From positions 1-64,000 of the forward strand of contig CADEEV010000020.1 in the NCBI GenBank assembly GCA_902826455.1: DNA of 64,000 bases. The letters are read 5' to 3'. Below, in pieces: positions 15,765 through 24,718 of the stretch (its first letter is position 1; each line of letters begins with the position of its first letter). A model generated the notes under the pieces. It was not told the origin of the DNA, did not search any database, and saw nothing but the letters and a program-made list of their open reading frames with translations. The position numbers were made by a program, and so were the translations under genes. The DNA comes from an uncultured Acidobacteriota bacterium. Its GTDB lineage: Bacteria; Acidobacteriota; Vicinamibacteria; Fen-336.

Positions 15765-16865
15765 ACGCGCTTCGAAGTCGGTCCGCTCCTCGCCGACCTG
15801 CAGGCCCTCGTCGAACGCGAGAGCCCCTCCGACGACGCGGCCCGGGTGTCGGAGCTAGCCGCCTTCGTGCGCGACGCGTTTCGCGAGCGCGGCGTCGAGG
15901 CGCATACCCGCGCCTGTCCCCCCCGCGGCGACGCCGTGCTGGCGTCGATCGGCGCGGGCCCGGGAGGAACGCTGCTGCTCGGCCACCTCGACACGGTCTG
16001 GCCGGTCGGGTCCCTTGCGGAGTTGCCGTTCGCCGTCGCCGAGGGGCGGGTCACCGGACCCGGCGTGTTCGACATGAAGGCCGGCGTCGCCCTGGCGATG
16101 GCCGTCCTCCCGGAGCTGGCGCGCCGGCCACGGCCGCCGCGCGTCTCGGCCTTCTTCGTCCCCGACGAGGAGATCGGCACCGCGGCGTCCCGCGACGCGC
16201 TCCTCGCGATCGCCCGCGACCACGCTCGCGTCCTGGTCCTCGAGCCGCCTCTCGACGGGGCTTGCAAGATCGCGCGCAAGGGCACCGGCGGCTTCGAGTT
16301 CCACTTCACGGGGCGCGCCGCGCACGCCGGCCTCGAGCCCGAGAAGGGTGCCTCGGCACTGGCCGCGATGTCGCGGGCCGTGTTGTTCCTCGAGACGCTG
16401 GGCGATGCGACGCGAGGCACGACCGTGACCCCGACCGTGGCCTCGAGCGGTACCAAGACGAACGTCGTCCCTGAGAAGGCGACCCTCGCGGTGGACGTGC
16501 GCGTGTGGTCGCAGGACGAAGCCACCCGCGTCGAGCGCGCGATCCGGGCGTACAAACCCGAGGATGCGAGGGTCACGCTGCGCGTCGACGGGGAGTTCGA
16601 CCGCCCGCCGCTGGAGCCGACGGCCGCGTCCGAGGCGCTCTACGCCCGCGCCAAACGCATCGCGGCCGAGCTCGGCTTCGAGCTCGGCGCGGCGCGCGTC
16701 GGCGGCGCCTCGGACGGCAACCTGACCGGGGCGGCCGGCGTCACCACCCTCGACGGACTGGGTGCGAACGGCCGTGGCGCCCATGCGCGCGACGAGTGCG
16801 TCCACGTCGACGACCTGGCGCGGCGCGCCGAGCTCCTGGCGCGCCTGTTGACCGAGACCGAGTGA
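15765..16865 (+). CDS. M20 family metallopeptidase (glutamate carboxypeptidase-like), start codon uncertain
   Basis: About 366 aa if begun at ACG 15765. Dizinc M20 motifs are GHLDTVWP (His and Asp ligands), GPGVFDMKAG, PDEEIG with the catalytic Glu, and FHFTGRAAHAGLEPEKG in the dimerisation domain. It resembles carboxypeptidase G2-like exopeptidases. The first standard start is GTG 15846, but the preceding 27 codons encode a typical M20 N-terminus (LLADLQALVERESPSDDAAR). The only upstream candidates are ACG 15765 and CTG 15798. The frame is bounded upstream by the phosphatase TAG. Overlap with the next gene is GTGA. Confidence 0.85.
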   Translation, partial: TRFEVGPLLADLQALVERESPSDDAARVSELAAFVRDAFRERGVEAHTRACPPRGDAVLASIGAGPGGTLLLGHLDTVWPVGSLAELPFAVAEGRVTGPGVFDMKAGVALAMAVLPELARRPRPPRVSAFFVPDEEIGTAASRDALLAIARDHARVLVLEPPLDGACKIARKGTGGFEFHFTGRAAHAGLEPEKGASALAAMSRAVLFLETLGDATRGTTVTPTVASSGTKTNVVPEKATLAVDVRVWSQDEATRVERAIRAYKPEDARVTLRVDGEFDRPPLEPTAASEALYARAKRIAAELGFELGAARVGGASDGNLTGAAGVTTLDGLGANGRGAHARDECVHVDDLARRAELLARLLTETE

Positions 16866-18142
16866 GCGACGGCTTCGTCGTCGACGACCGCCTGAAGGGC
16901 ATTCCGCTCGGCGTGCCGCCCTTTCCGATCGAGCGGATCGGCGAGCGCGGCTGGAACGTCCTGCGTGACATCCGCCTGCCGGCGGCCGTCCTGAAGGAGA
17001 GCGCCCTCGCCCACAACGGCGCGTGGATGCGCCGTTTCCTCGCCGCGAGCGGAGCCCTGTTCGCCCCTCACGGCAAGACGACCATGAGTCCCGAGCTGTT
17101 TCGGCGCCAGCTCGCGGACGGCGCCTGGGGGCTCACGTTCGCGACGATGGGGCAGGTCCGGGCCGCACGCCGCCATGGCGCGACCCGGATCTTCCTCGCG
17201 AACGTGGTCGCCGATCCCGCCGAGGCTCTCTGGGCGCTTGGGGAGCTGGACCGCGACCCGGCCTTCGAGATGCTGGTTCTCGTGGACTCCGAGGCCGCCG
17301 TCGAGCTCTGGTCCAGGAGTGCGGCGGGCGCGGGCGCACGCCGGCCTGTCGAGCTGATGCTGGAGCGAGGCTACCCGGGCGGGCGGACGGGCTGCCGCTC
17401 GCAGGACCACGCCCTCGCCGTGGCCCGAGGAATCCGCGACCGCGAGCCGGCAGTGACGTTGCGCGGCGTCTCGGGCTTCGAGGGCCTGCTGAGCGCCGAC
17501 GATCCCGTCGTCACCGAGGCTCGGGTGATCGCGTTCCTCGACGCGATCCGCGAAAGCGCCGAGGCCTGCGACCGCGAAGGATTGTTCGGGCCAGGCCCGA
17601 AGCTGCTGTCGGCCGGCGGCTCCGCCTTCTACGACCTGGTGCTCGACCGCTTCGGGGGCGCGACGCTCTCCGGGGAGAGCCGGATCCTCGTTCGCTCGGG
17701 CTGCTATCTCACGCAGGACGGTGGCCCCTACGAACGGGCGTTCGCCCGGATCCGCGAGCGTTCCGGCATCGCTCGCGACCTCGGGCCGGGGCTCGAACCG
17801 GCCCTCGAATTGTGGGCGCAGGTCCTATCGCGTCCCGAGCCGACGCGGGTGGTGGCGAACCTGGGCAAGCGCGACGCTTCCCATGACCTGGGCCTGCCGC
17901 GCGCCACGGCCGTGTTCCGGCCGGGTCGCGACACGGCGCCGCTGGCGCTCGAGGGCGTGACGACGGCGGGCCTCAACGACCAGCACGCCTTGCTCGACGT
18001 GCCCGCGGACTCCGCCTTGCGCCCTGGAGATCGCCTGGCCTTCACGATCTCCCACCCATGCCTGACCTTCGACCGTTGGCCGCTGCTGTTCGTGGTCGAC
18101 GAGGCCTACACGGTCGTCGCGGCCGTCCACACGCTCTTCTAG
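16862..18142 (+). CDS. D-serine dehydratase-like PLP enzyme (alanine racemase N-domain plus Zn-binding C-domain)
   Basis: 426 aa. The N-terminal TIM-barrel of the D-threonine aldolase/alanine racemase fold contains LFAPHGKTTMSPELF, whose Lys72 is the likely PLP lysine. The C-terminal beta domain holds SHPCLTFDRW with His398 and Cys400, the metal pair of eukaryotic-type D-serine dehydratases. The likely reaction is elimination or aldol cleavage of a D-hydroxy-amino acid. Starting with GTG at 16862 overlapping the M20 stop, it seems co-translated with the peptidase, which suggests a role in peptide or D-amino acid salvage (inference). Confidence 0.85.
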   Translation: MSDGFVVDDRLKGIPLGVPPFPIERIGERGWNVLRDIRLPAAVLKESALAHNGAWMRRFLAASGALFAPHGKTTMSPELFRRQLADGAWGLTFATMGQVRAARRHGATRIFLANVVADPAEALWALGELDRDPAFEMLVLVDSEAAVELWSRSAAGAGARRPVELMLERGYPGGRTGCRSQDHALAVARGIRDREPAVTLRGVSGFEGLLSADDPVVTEARVIAFLDAIRESAEACDREGLFGPGPKLLSAGGSAFYDLVLDRFGGATLSGESRILVRSGCYLTQDGGPYERAFARIRERSGIARDLGPGLEPALELWAQVLSRPEPTRVVANLGKRDASHDLGLPRATAVFRPGRDTAPLALEGVTTAGLNDQHALLDVPADSALRPGDRLAFTISHPCLTFDRWPLLFVVDEAYTVVAAVHTLF

Positions 18143-18151
18143 CGCCGCCGC

Positions 18152-19360
18152 CTAGTCGTGACGGAGCGCCTCCATCGGCTGGAGCTGCGCCGCCTGCCAG
18201 GCCGGGTAGAGCCCGAAGCCGATGCCCACGAGCAGCGCGGTCACGAGGGCGAGCAGCAGCATCCACGGCGAGAGCGCCGTCGGCCAGTCGGCGAACAGCT
18301 GGATCAGCAGCGCGCCCAGGACCCCCAGGACGGCTCCGATCGCCCCGCCGGCCGAGGTGAGCAGCGAGGACTCCACGAGGAACTGCGAGGCGATGTCGCG
18401 CCGCGTCGCGCCCAGGGCGCGCCGGATGCCGACTTCGCGCGTCCGCTCGGCGACGCTCGCGAGCATGATGTTCATGATCCCGATCCCGCCCACCAGCAGG
18501 CTGATGGCGGCGATCGCTCCCGTCACCACGTTGAAGATCCGCTGCGTCTGCTCCTTCTGACGCAGGATCTCGCGGGGCACCACGATGTCCAGCGTGGCGC
18601 CGCCCGTCGTGCGCTGGAGCAGGACCTTCGCCACCTCGGCCGAGCTCTGGACGTGCTCGCCGTCATCGATGCGAAGCACCACCTCGTCGATGCCGTCGGG
18701 TCGCGGGTCGCTGCCCCGGTCGAGCGACGGGACCGGGACGAAGACCGCGCGGTTGACGTCGCGGGTGCGGATCGGCCCGCCCTTGCCCCGAGGTAGGGCC
18801 CGGCCCTCGAGGACGCCCACGACCTGGAAGAATTCGCCGCCGAGAGACAGCCGTTCGCCGCGCGGATCCTGGAGCGGGAACAGCTCGCGGGCGATGCTCG
18901 CACCCAGCACCACCGTGCGCTTCGCTTCCCGCACGTCGAGGTCCGAGAGGAAGCGGCCCGAGCGCGAGCGCAGCCGCGCGGCGTCGGCATACGCCGGCGT
19001 CGTGCCTACGGCCACGACGTCGGTGTGGCGGCTGCCGGCCTCGGCCGACAGGCGCGCCTCGCGCAGCGGGGCCACCGCCACCACGTTCGGCACCACGTTG
19101 CGCAACGACTCGGCGTCGCTCAGCCGGAGGCCCGGACGCGGCGAGGCCTCCGTCGACGGGCGGGCGCGCACGGTGATCGTGTCGATGCCCAGGGCGCCGA
19201 TCTGGGCGATCGCCTCGCGCCGGGCGCCTTCGCCGACGGACGACATGGCGACGACGGCCGCGACGCCGAACACCACGCCCAGGATCGAGAGCGTCGAGCG
19301 CAGCTTGTGGAGCAGCAGGCCGCGCATGCCGAGCCGCAGCAACGCCCGCGGCGGCATCAT
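18152..19360 (-). CDS. MacB-type ABC transporter permease
   Basis: 402 aa. A MacB_PCD periplasmic core lies between TM1 (STLSILGVVFGVAAVVAMSSVG) and the FtsX-like C-terminal three-helix unit, with the signature LLVGGIGIMNIMLASVAERTREVGIRRALGAT and the ending PMEALRHD. It is the inner-membrane, mechanotransmitting part of a tripartite exporter. It starts ATGATG at 19360, overlapping the ATPase stop. It is the last gene of the 24690-to-18152 operon. Confidence 0.93.
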   Translation of the reverse strand: MMPPRALLRLGMRGLLLHKLRSTLSILGVVFGVAAVVAMSSVGEGARREAIAQIGALGIDTITVRARPSTEASPRPGLRLSDAESLRNVVPNVVAVAPLREARLSAEAGSRHTDVVAVGTTPAYADAARLRSRSGRFLSDLDVREAKRTVVLGASIARELFPLQDPRGERLSLGGEFFQVVGVLEGRALPRGKGGPIRTRDVNRAVFVPVPSLDRGSDPRPDGIDEVVLRIDDGEHVQSSAEVAKVLLQRTTGGATLDIVVPREILRQKEQTQRIFNVVTGAIAAISLLVGGIGIMNIMLASVAERTREVGIRRALGATRRDIASQFLVESSLLTSAGGAIGAVLGVLGALLIQLFADWPTALSPWMLLLALVTALLVGIGFGLYPAWQAAQLQPMEALRHD

Positions 19361-20034
19361 CGACGATCCTCGCGCTCGACGCGGCCGTCGCGCAGATGGA
19401 CGAGGCGCGGCGCGCGCCGGCCGAGGGACTCGTTGTGGGTGACGAGGATGACCGTGCGTCCGTCCCGGTGCAGCTCCTCGAGGAGCCCGACGACGTCCTC
19501 GCCCGTCGCCGTGTCGAGGTTCCCCGTCGGCTCGTCGGCGAGCAGGATGCGAGGCTCCGTCACGAGGGCACGCGCCACGGCCGCGCGCTGCGCCTCGCCG
19601 CCCGACAGCTCCGCGGGGCGATGATCCGCCCGGGGCAGCAAACCGACGCGCTCGAGCGACGCCAGGGCGCGCCGGCGGCACTCCGCTTCGTCGAGGCCGC
19701 GGTAGAGCAACGGGGTCTCCACGTTCTCGGCGATCGTGAGCTGCGGGATCAGGTGGAAGGACTGGAACACGAAGCCGATCCGCTCGTTGCGGATGCGCGA
19801 GAGGGCGTCGTCGTCGAGACCCGAGACCTCCGTGCCGCCGAGGACGTAGGCGCCTCCCGTCGGCCGGTCGAGGCAGCCCAGGATCGAGAGCAGGGTCGAT
19901 TTGCCCGAGCCCGACGGGCCCATGATCGCGACCCACTCGCCCTCTTCGATCCCCAGGGACAGGCCCGCGAGGGCCGCCACCTCGCGCGTGCCGCGGGTGT
20001 AGACCTTGCGCACCGCCTGGAGCTCGACCAGCAC
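19357..20034 (-). CDS. MacB/LolD-type ABC transporter ATPase
   Basis: 225 aa cytoplasmic nucleotide-binding protein. It has Walker A GPSGSGKSTLLSILG, a Q-loop in FVFQSFHLIPQLT, the signature LSGGEAQRAAVARAL, Walker B ILLADEPTGNLD, and the H-loop LVTHN. The start is GTG at 20034 (LVELQAVRKVY), giving the family length; longer extensions lack homology. It powers the adjacent permease. Confidence 0.94.
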   Translation of the reverse strand: MLVELQAVRKVYTRGTREVAALAGLSLGIEEGEWVAIMGPSGSGKSTLLSILGCLDRPTGGAYVLGGTEVSGLDDDALSRIRNERIGFVFQSFHLIPQLTIAENVETPLLYRGLDEAECRRRALASLERVGLLPRADHRPAELSGGEAQRAAVARALVTEPRILLADEPTGNLDTATGEDVVGLLEELHRDGRTVILVTHNESLGRRAPRLVHLRDGRVEREDRR

Positions 20035-20039
20035 GGCGT

Positions 20040-21500
20040 CTACCGCGGAAGGCCCGCGAGCTCCCAGGCTCCGCGCCGGAGTTGGAAGGTGAGGCTCTCC
20101 TCCGAGGGCGCCGGGGCCGCGCCGCGCCCGCCGATGATCACGTCGGTGCAGAGGATGGTGACGGCCGCGTTGTCGCCCTCCAGCGTCACGTCGAGGACGC
20201 GAACGTCCGTGGCCGCGTTGAGGGCGCCGAGGAAGGGCCGGAGGCGCTCCTGTCGGGCCTCGGCCGTGAGATCCGGCCGCGCCCGGGACAGGGCCTGGGC
20301 ATCGCCGGACTCGAGAGCCTCGGTGTACGCGGCGACCGTCGCCTCGATGGCGCTGCGCAAGGCGGGCTCCGTCTGGGCGAGCGGCCCCTGGGGCAGCGTC
20401 GCCGCCGGCTCCGTGGTGGCCGGCGCCTCGTTCGGGCTCGGCGCCACCGTCGCCGCCGGCGAGCCGAGATTCGGCTGGACTCCGGTCGCGCCACGGCCCG
20501 ACAGCAGCACCACCACGGCGACCAGCAGCGCGCCTCCGCCGATGATGAGGGCCGGCGGCGTGCGATGCCGTCGCGTCCGCGGCAGCAGGATCTCCACGGG
20601 GACGAAGGGCAGCGAGCGATCCGCGACCGCGTCCTCCGAGCGCCGTGGCTCGCGGCGGGGGGCGGGCCGCGGCAGGGTCGAGGCGCTCGGAGCCGTGAGC
20701 GGAGGCGGGCCGGCCACGGGCGCCGCGGCGGAGCGGGGGTTCTGGCGGGCGATAAACGCACGCCGCACCTCCTGGACCGCGGCCTGGGCCCGCGCATTGT
20801 CGGGATCCTCCTCGAGGACCGCCCGCAGGATCCTGAGCGCGCCGTCGAGGTCTCGCTGGGCGAGCAGCTCGACGCCCGCCCGGACCTGGAGCGCCGAGGC
20901 GCGCTTCCGGGCGCGCTCCGCGTCGAGGCGCTCGACCGCCCCGTGGGTCTCGCCCAGCATCGCGAGCAGCTCGGGATGATCGGGCGCCTGTCGCAGGCCG
21001 CGGCGCAGGTGGAAGATCGCGCGCCGATCCCATCCCGCGGCGCGCGCGTCGCGGGCGGCCTCGAGCGCCTTCTGCGCCTGGGCCCGAGCCATCCGCTCCA
21101 GCTCCCGGTCGGCCTCGGCCTCGGCTGTCGTCGCGCGCGGCCGGTCGCGCAGCCGGCCGAACAACGACAAGGCCACCGTGTGGTCCGGCACCAGCTTGAG
21201 GGCCGACGTCACGATCTTCTCGGCGGCGGCGAACTCGCCGGCCTCGAGAAGCCGTTCGGCCTCCACGATGCGCGCCTCGAGCTTCTCCCGTCGCCGGCCG
21301 CGCGTCAGCTCCTGGCGCGCGCGCTCGATGAGGGCGCGCGCCGTGAAGCTGTCGGGTCGCTCCTTGACGGCTCTCGAGGCGAGGACCATGGCCTTCTCGG
21401 CCTCGCCCCGCGCCAGGCTCTCCTCGGCGTCGAAGAGCAGCAGGCCGAAGGCGCGCTCGCGCTCCTCGCCCGGCGTCGGCTCTCCGGGCAGGGCCGTCAC
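20040..21500 (-). CDS. TPR-containing membrane protein in an exporter operon
   Basis: 486 aa. The N-terminal ~270 residues are Ala/Arg/Glu-rich helical repeats in TPR style (for example AEKAMVLASRAVKERPDSFTA and GALRILRAVLEEDPDNARAQ). A Pro/Arg-rich linker follows, then one TM helix (ALIIGGGALLVAVVVLLSG), and an extracytoplasmic C-terminal domain with a periodic AYTEALESGDAQALSRARPDLT segment resembling NTF2-like/DUF4440 stress domains. It is embedded between the HlyD and ATPase genes, so it likely belongs to the exporter. The start is GTG at 21500 overlapping the HlyD stop. Function unknown. Confidence 0.75.
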   Translation of the reverse strand: MTALPGEPTPGEERERAFGLLLFDAEESLARGEAEKAMVLASRAVKERPDSFTARALIERARQELTRGRRREKLEARIVEAERLLEAGEFAAAEKIVTSALKLVPDHTVALSLFGRLRDRPRATTAEAEADRELERMARAQAQKALEAARDARAAGWDRRAIFHLRRGLRQAPDHPELLAMLGETHGAVERLDAERARKRASALQVRAGVELLAQRDLDGALRILRAVLEEDPDNARAQAAVQEVRRAFIARQNPRSAAAPVAGPPPLTAPSASTLPRPAPRREPRRSEDAVADRSLPFVPVEILLPRTRRHRTPPALIIGGGALLVAVVVLLSGRGATGVQPNLGSPAATVAPSPNEAPATTEPAATLPQGPLAQTEPALRSAIEATVAAYTEALESGDAQALSRARPDLTAEARQERLRPFLGALNAATDVRVLDVTLEGDNAAVTILCTDVIIGGRGAAPAPSEESLTFQLRRGAWELAGLPR

Positions 21501-23140
21501 TGGCTCGTCTGCGATCCGAAGTCCGAGGGCGCCGCGGCCGGGTCGCGCAGCGCCACGCGCTCTCCCCTGCGCAGGCCGCTCTCGACCACCACGAAGTCCT
21601 GGTTGGAGGGCCCGACGACGACGCTCCGAGCCTCGACGCCGCGTCCGCGCAGCACGTAGCAGACGTGGCTCCCGTCCTTCTCGAACACGGAGTCGAGGGG
21701 CACGAACAGGCTCTTGGCGCGCTCCTCGACCTCGATCTCGATGCGCGCCGTCATGCCGGGGCGCAGGCGCGGCTCGGACTCGTTGATCTGGATCGTCACG
21801 CCGAAGAACTTCGTGCCGCGCCGCTCCCTCTCCTCTTGCGCGAGCGTCCCCACGAGCGTCACCTTGCCGGTCAGGCGCAGGTCCGGGTAGGCCTCGACCC
21901 GCACGCGTACCGTCTGGTTCTTCTCGACCTTGTGGATGTCCGTCTCGCGGATCTTGCTCTCGACGATCATCTTGGAGATGTCGGGCAGGATCAGCAGCGG
22001 CTGATTCGCCCACACCTGATCCCCGACCTGGGGCTTGCGCTGTTCCGACCCGAAGAACACGTCCTTGTAGACCACGATGCCCGCCACGTCGGCGCGCACC
22101 TCGGTGCGGTTCAGCTGCTGATGGGCGAGCGCCAGCTTGCTCATGAGCTCCTGGATGCGCGCGCTCGCCGAGGAGATCGCCGATCGCTTCAGCTCGACCT
22201 TGTAGTCGGCGGCGACCGTGAGCTCCTTGAAGTTCTCCTTGCTCATGGTGGCGTCGGCCCGCGCCTGGGACAGCTCCAGCGGCCGTCCGAAGTCCATGAG
22301 GGCGTTCTTGCGGCGCTTGGCGAGCTCGAGGTCCTCTTTCGCGCGCTCGACTTGCTGCTCGGCGCGCTCGAGCTCCTGCTTGGTGATGAAGCCCTCGGCC
22401 AGCAGGGGCTTCAGGTCGTCGAAGTTCGACTGCGCCTTCTGGAGCTCGCGCTCCGCGTTCGTGACGGCGGCGGCCGCCTCGTCCTCGCGGAGCCGACCCT
22501 TGCCCTGCTGGACGTCCTTCAGCTCGAGCTCGCTGCGCTCGAGCTTCTGGCGGGCGAGAGCGAGGTCTTCGCGGTTCGCGATGTCCTGGAGCTTCAGGTC
22601 CTGCTGCGCCTTGCCCAGGTCCGCCTGGGCCTGGGTGAGGAGCGCCTCGCTGCGGCGGATCTCCTCCTCGAAGGGAGCCGAGTCGAAGAGCAGCAGCATG
22701 TCTCCCTTCTGGACGAGCTTGCCCTCGGGAGCCATGGCGACGATCTTGGCCTGGTTGCTCTGGATGGACGACGAGTAGGTCACGGACAGCAGGGCCTGGA
22801 GCGTGCCGGACTCGACGATCGAGACGTGGAAGGGCCCTTCCGCCACCACGGCGTTGGGGAAGCGCTCGGCGGCGCTCGTCCGGAAGATCGACAGCGTCGC
22901 GTAGAGGGCCAAGGCGGCCAGGGTCACGAGGACGGCGGTACGCCGCGGCCGTCGCCGCGCCGTGACGCTCGCCGCCCGCAGGCGCTCCAGGGTCCAGGCG
23001 TTGCGCCGCAGCCAGGGCCGCGCCTCTTCCAGCAAGGCTCGGCTTTCGACGCCGAGGCGGCGGCCGTAGGACACGGACGTCGCGCGGGCTCGAGCCAGGA
23101 GCCGCCCGACGCGGTCGCTCGTCATGGCCGGGGTGCTCAC
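21497..23140 (-). CDS. HlyD/MacA-type periplasmic adaptor protein
   Basis: 547 aa, long for an adaptor. A ~70-residue basic cytoplasmic N-terminus precedes TM TAVLVTLAALALYATLSIF. Then come the barrel-sandwich half (AMAPEGKLVQKGDMLLLFD), a very long coiled-coil hairpin (~170-350, rich in QKLERSELELKDVQQGK-type heptads), the second lipoyl half, and beta-barrel and membrane-proximal domains (LRPGMTARIEIEV, FVPLDSVFEKDG). It should bridge the permease and TolC-like protein. The start is GTG at 23140 (GTGA overlap) or ATG at 23125. Confidence 0.92.
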   Translation of the reverse strand: MSTPAMTSDRVGRLLARARATSVSYGRRLGVESRALLEEARPWLRRNAWTLERLRAASVTARRRPRRTAVLVTLAALALYATLSIFRTSAAERFPNAVVAEGPFHVSIVESGTLQALLSVTYSSSIQSNQAKIVAMAPEGKLVQKGDMLLLFDSAPFEEEIRRSEALLTQAQADLGKAQQDLKLQDIANREDLALARQKLERSELELKDVQQGKGRLREDEAAAAVTNAERELQKAQSNFDDLKPLLAEGFITKQELERAEQQVERAKEDLELAKRRKNALMDFGRPLELSQARADATMSKENFKELTVAADYKVELKRSAISSASARIQELMSKLALAHQQLNRTEVRADVAGIVVYKDVFFGSEQRKPQVGDQVWANQPLLILPDISKMIVESKIRETDIHKVEKNQTVRVRVEAYPDLRLTGKVTLVGTLAQEERERRGTKFFGVTIQINESEPRLRPGMTARIEIEVEERAKSLFVPLDSVFEKDGSHVCYVLRGRGVEARSVVVGPSNQDFVVVESGLRRGERVALRDPAAAPSDFGSQTSQ

Positions 23141-24690
23141 TGGACGAACTCCGTCTTGAGGTCCAGGGTGCCGACGACCCGCAGGAGCTGGACCCGGGCC
23201 ACCTGGAAATCGGTGAGCAGGCCCACGAGGGCGGTGCGCGCCGAGACCAGGCTGCCCTCGGCGTCGATCACGTCGAAGTTCGAGGCGAGGCCGCGCTGGT
23301 AGCGCAGCGTCGCGAGCCGCAGCTGCTGCGAGGAGAAGTCGACGCTCTTGCGCTGCAGGTCGATGCTCTTGCGCAGGCGCTCGAGGCTGCGAACGGCGCT
23401 CAGCACCTCGCCCTCGGTCTGCTGCTCGTTCTGGGCGAGGGCGCGCTTGCGGGCCGCGAGGTCGAGCTCCGCGATCGCCTTCGCGGCCCGGTCCTGGCTG
23501 CGTTCCAGGGGATAGGCGCTCGCGATCGAGAGGTTCCAGCGCGAGTCCGAGACCCGGATCGCGTCGCCATAGCTCGGACCGAAGCCCACCTTGCTGAAGG
23601 TCAGGTTGAGGTCGAGCTGGGGCAGCAGGTTCTGCTTGGCGAGGGACAGGTTGCGCTCGGAGTCGTGGATCTGGTCGCGGGCCTCCTCGAGCTCGAGGCG
23701 GTTGGCGAGGGCCTTCTGCACGAGGATCTCGGTGGGCTCGAGCTCGAGGGTCACGTCGTCGGCCAGGGGCCGGTCCTCGGGTTCGACCGGCTCCGAGGGG
23801 GCGAGCCCGAGGGTCAGGCGAAAGGACTCCAGGGCGTTGTCGAGGGCGGCCCGGGCCTGCACCAGCGATTCCTGGGTCTGGGAGGACTGGAGTTCGGCGC
23901 GGAAGACGTCGAGCTTGCTGGCGAGCCCGACCTGCATGCGGGCCTCGGACGCCTCGCGCAGGCCGCTGCTGCGTTTCAGGCTCTGGCGCGACACCCCGAG
24001 CAAGGAGCGCTGGCGCACGATCTGGTAGTAGGCCGACGTGACCTCGATCGCGAGACGCTGCTTCGCGAGCTCGTAGAACCGCTCCTGCGCCACGCGCGAA
24101 CGGACGCTGTTGCGCAGGTCGAAGAACGTGGCGTTCGGGCCGAACCCGCGCAGCAGCGGCTGGTTCAGGGTGGCCCGGAAGTCCGTGCCCTTGCCCGCGG
24201 GGGCGCCCGCCGCGCTCGCGTCGAACTCGCTGAAGGCGGCGCTGCCCGAGATCGAGCCGCCGAGCCAGGGCAGGCGCTCGGAAACGTCGGCTCCGAACGT
24301 CGAGACGTCCTCGCCCCTCTGATAGCGGGGAGTGACGCGGGGAAGGAACTGGCCGCGGGCGGCCTTCTCGCGGAAACGCGCGGCCAGGACCGAGTCGTTG
24401 GAAGCGAGCAGCCCGAAGTTGCGCTCCAGGGCGATGGCGATCGCCTCCGGGAGGCTGACCGTGGTCGCTCCCGGGGTGACGCCCTCCGCCTCTTCCTTGA
24501 GCAGCCCCCCAGGCAGAGCCTGGGCGGTCTCGTCGGTCGGCTCCGGGGGATCGGCGCGCGGCGCGTCCTGCGGGGCCACCGGGGTAAGGGCCAGGTCGGG
24601 CGGAGGAGCGCTCTCCTGCGCCCCCGATCCTGAGGCGGCCGCCAGAAATGCGAGGCTCATGCAGCACATCCACCCACGGAACTTATCCAC
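23137..24690 (-). CDS. TolC-family outer membrane efflux protein
   Basis: 517 aa from GTG 24690. A signal peptide (DKFRGWMCCMSLAFLAAASGSGAQ) and a Pro-rich linker precede two outer-membrane-efflux-protein repeats. Recognisable elements are TVSLPEAIAIALERNFGLLAS, the coiled-coil helices, and the C-terminal LRYQRGLASNFDVIDAEGSLVSAR followed by LLRVVGTLD. It forms the trimeric exit duct. Alternative starts are ATG 24720 (which would overlap the divergent ZIP gene start) and ATG 24669. It is the first gene of the exporter operon. Confidence 0.92.
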   Translation of the reverse strand: MDKFRGWMCCMSLAFLAAASGSGAQESAPPPDLALTPVAPQDAPRADPPEPTDETAQALPGGLLKEEAEGVTPGATTVSLPEAIAIALERNFGLLASNDSVLAARFREKAARGQFLPRVTPRYQRGEDVSTFGADVSERLPWLGGSISGSAAFSEFDASAAGAPAGKGTDFRATLNQPLLRGFGPNATFFDLRNSVRSRVAQERFYELAKQRLAIEVTSAYYQIVRQRSLLGVSRQSLKRSSGLREASEARMQVGLASKLDVFRAELQSSQTQESLVQARAALDNALESFRLTLGLAPSEPVEPEDRPLADDVTLELEPTEILVQKALANRLELEEARDQIHDSERNLSLAKQNLLPQLDLNLTFSKVGFGPSYGDAIRVSDSRWNLSIASAYPLERSQDRAAKAIAELDLAARKRALAQNEQQTEGEVLSAVRSLERLRKSIDLQRKSVDFSSQQLRLATLRYQRGLASNFDVIDAEGSLVSARTALVGLLTDFQVARVQLLRVVGTLDLKTEFVQ

Positions 24691-24718
24691 GTGACGCAAC
24701 AGATTATCATTACCAAAC

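Noticed and set aside
15306-16865. TAG readthrough (pyrrolysine or suppressor type) fusing phosphatase and M20 peptidase
   Set aside because: Both halves are complete domains, no readthrough signal is visible and other genes here end in TAG normally. Kept only as a minor alternative in the finding.
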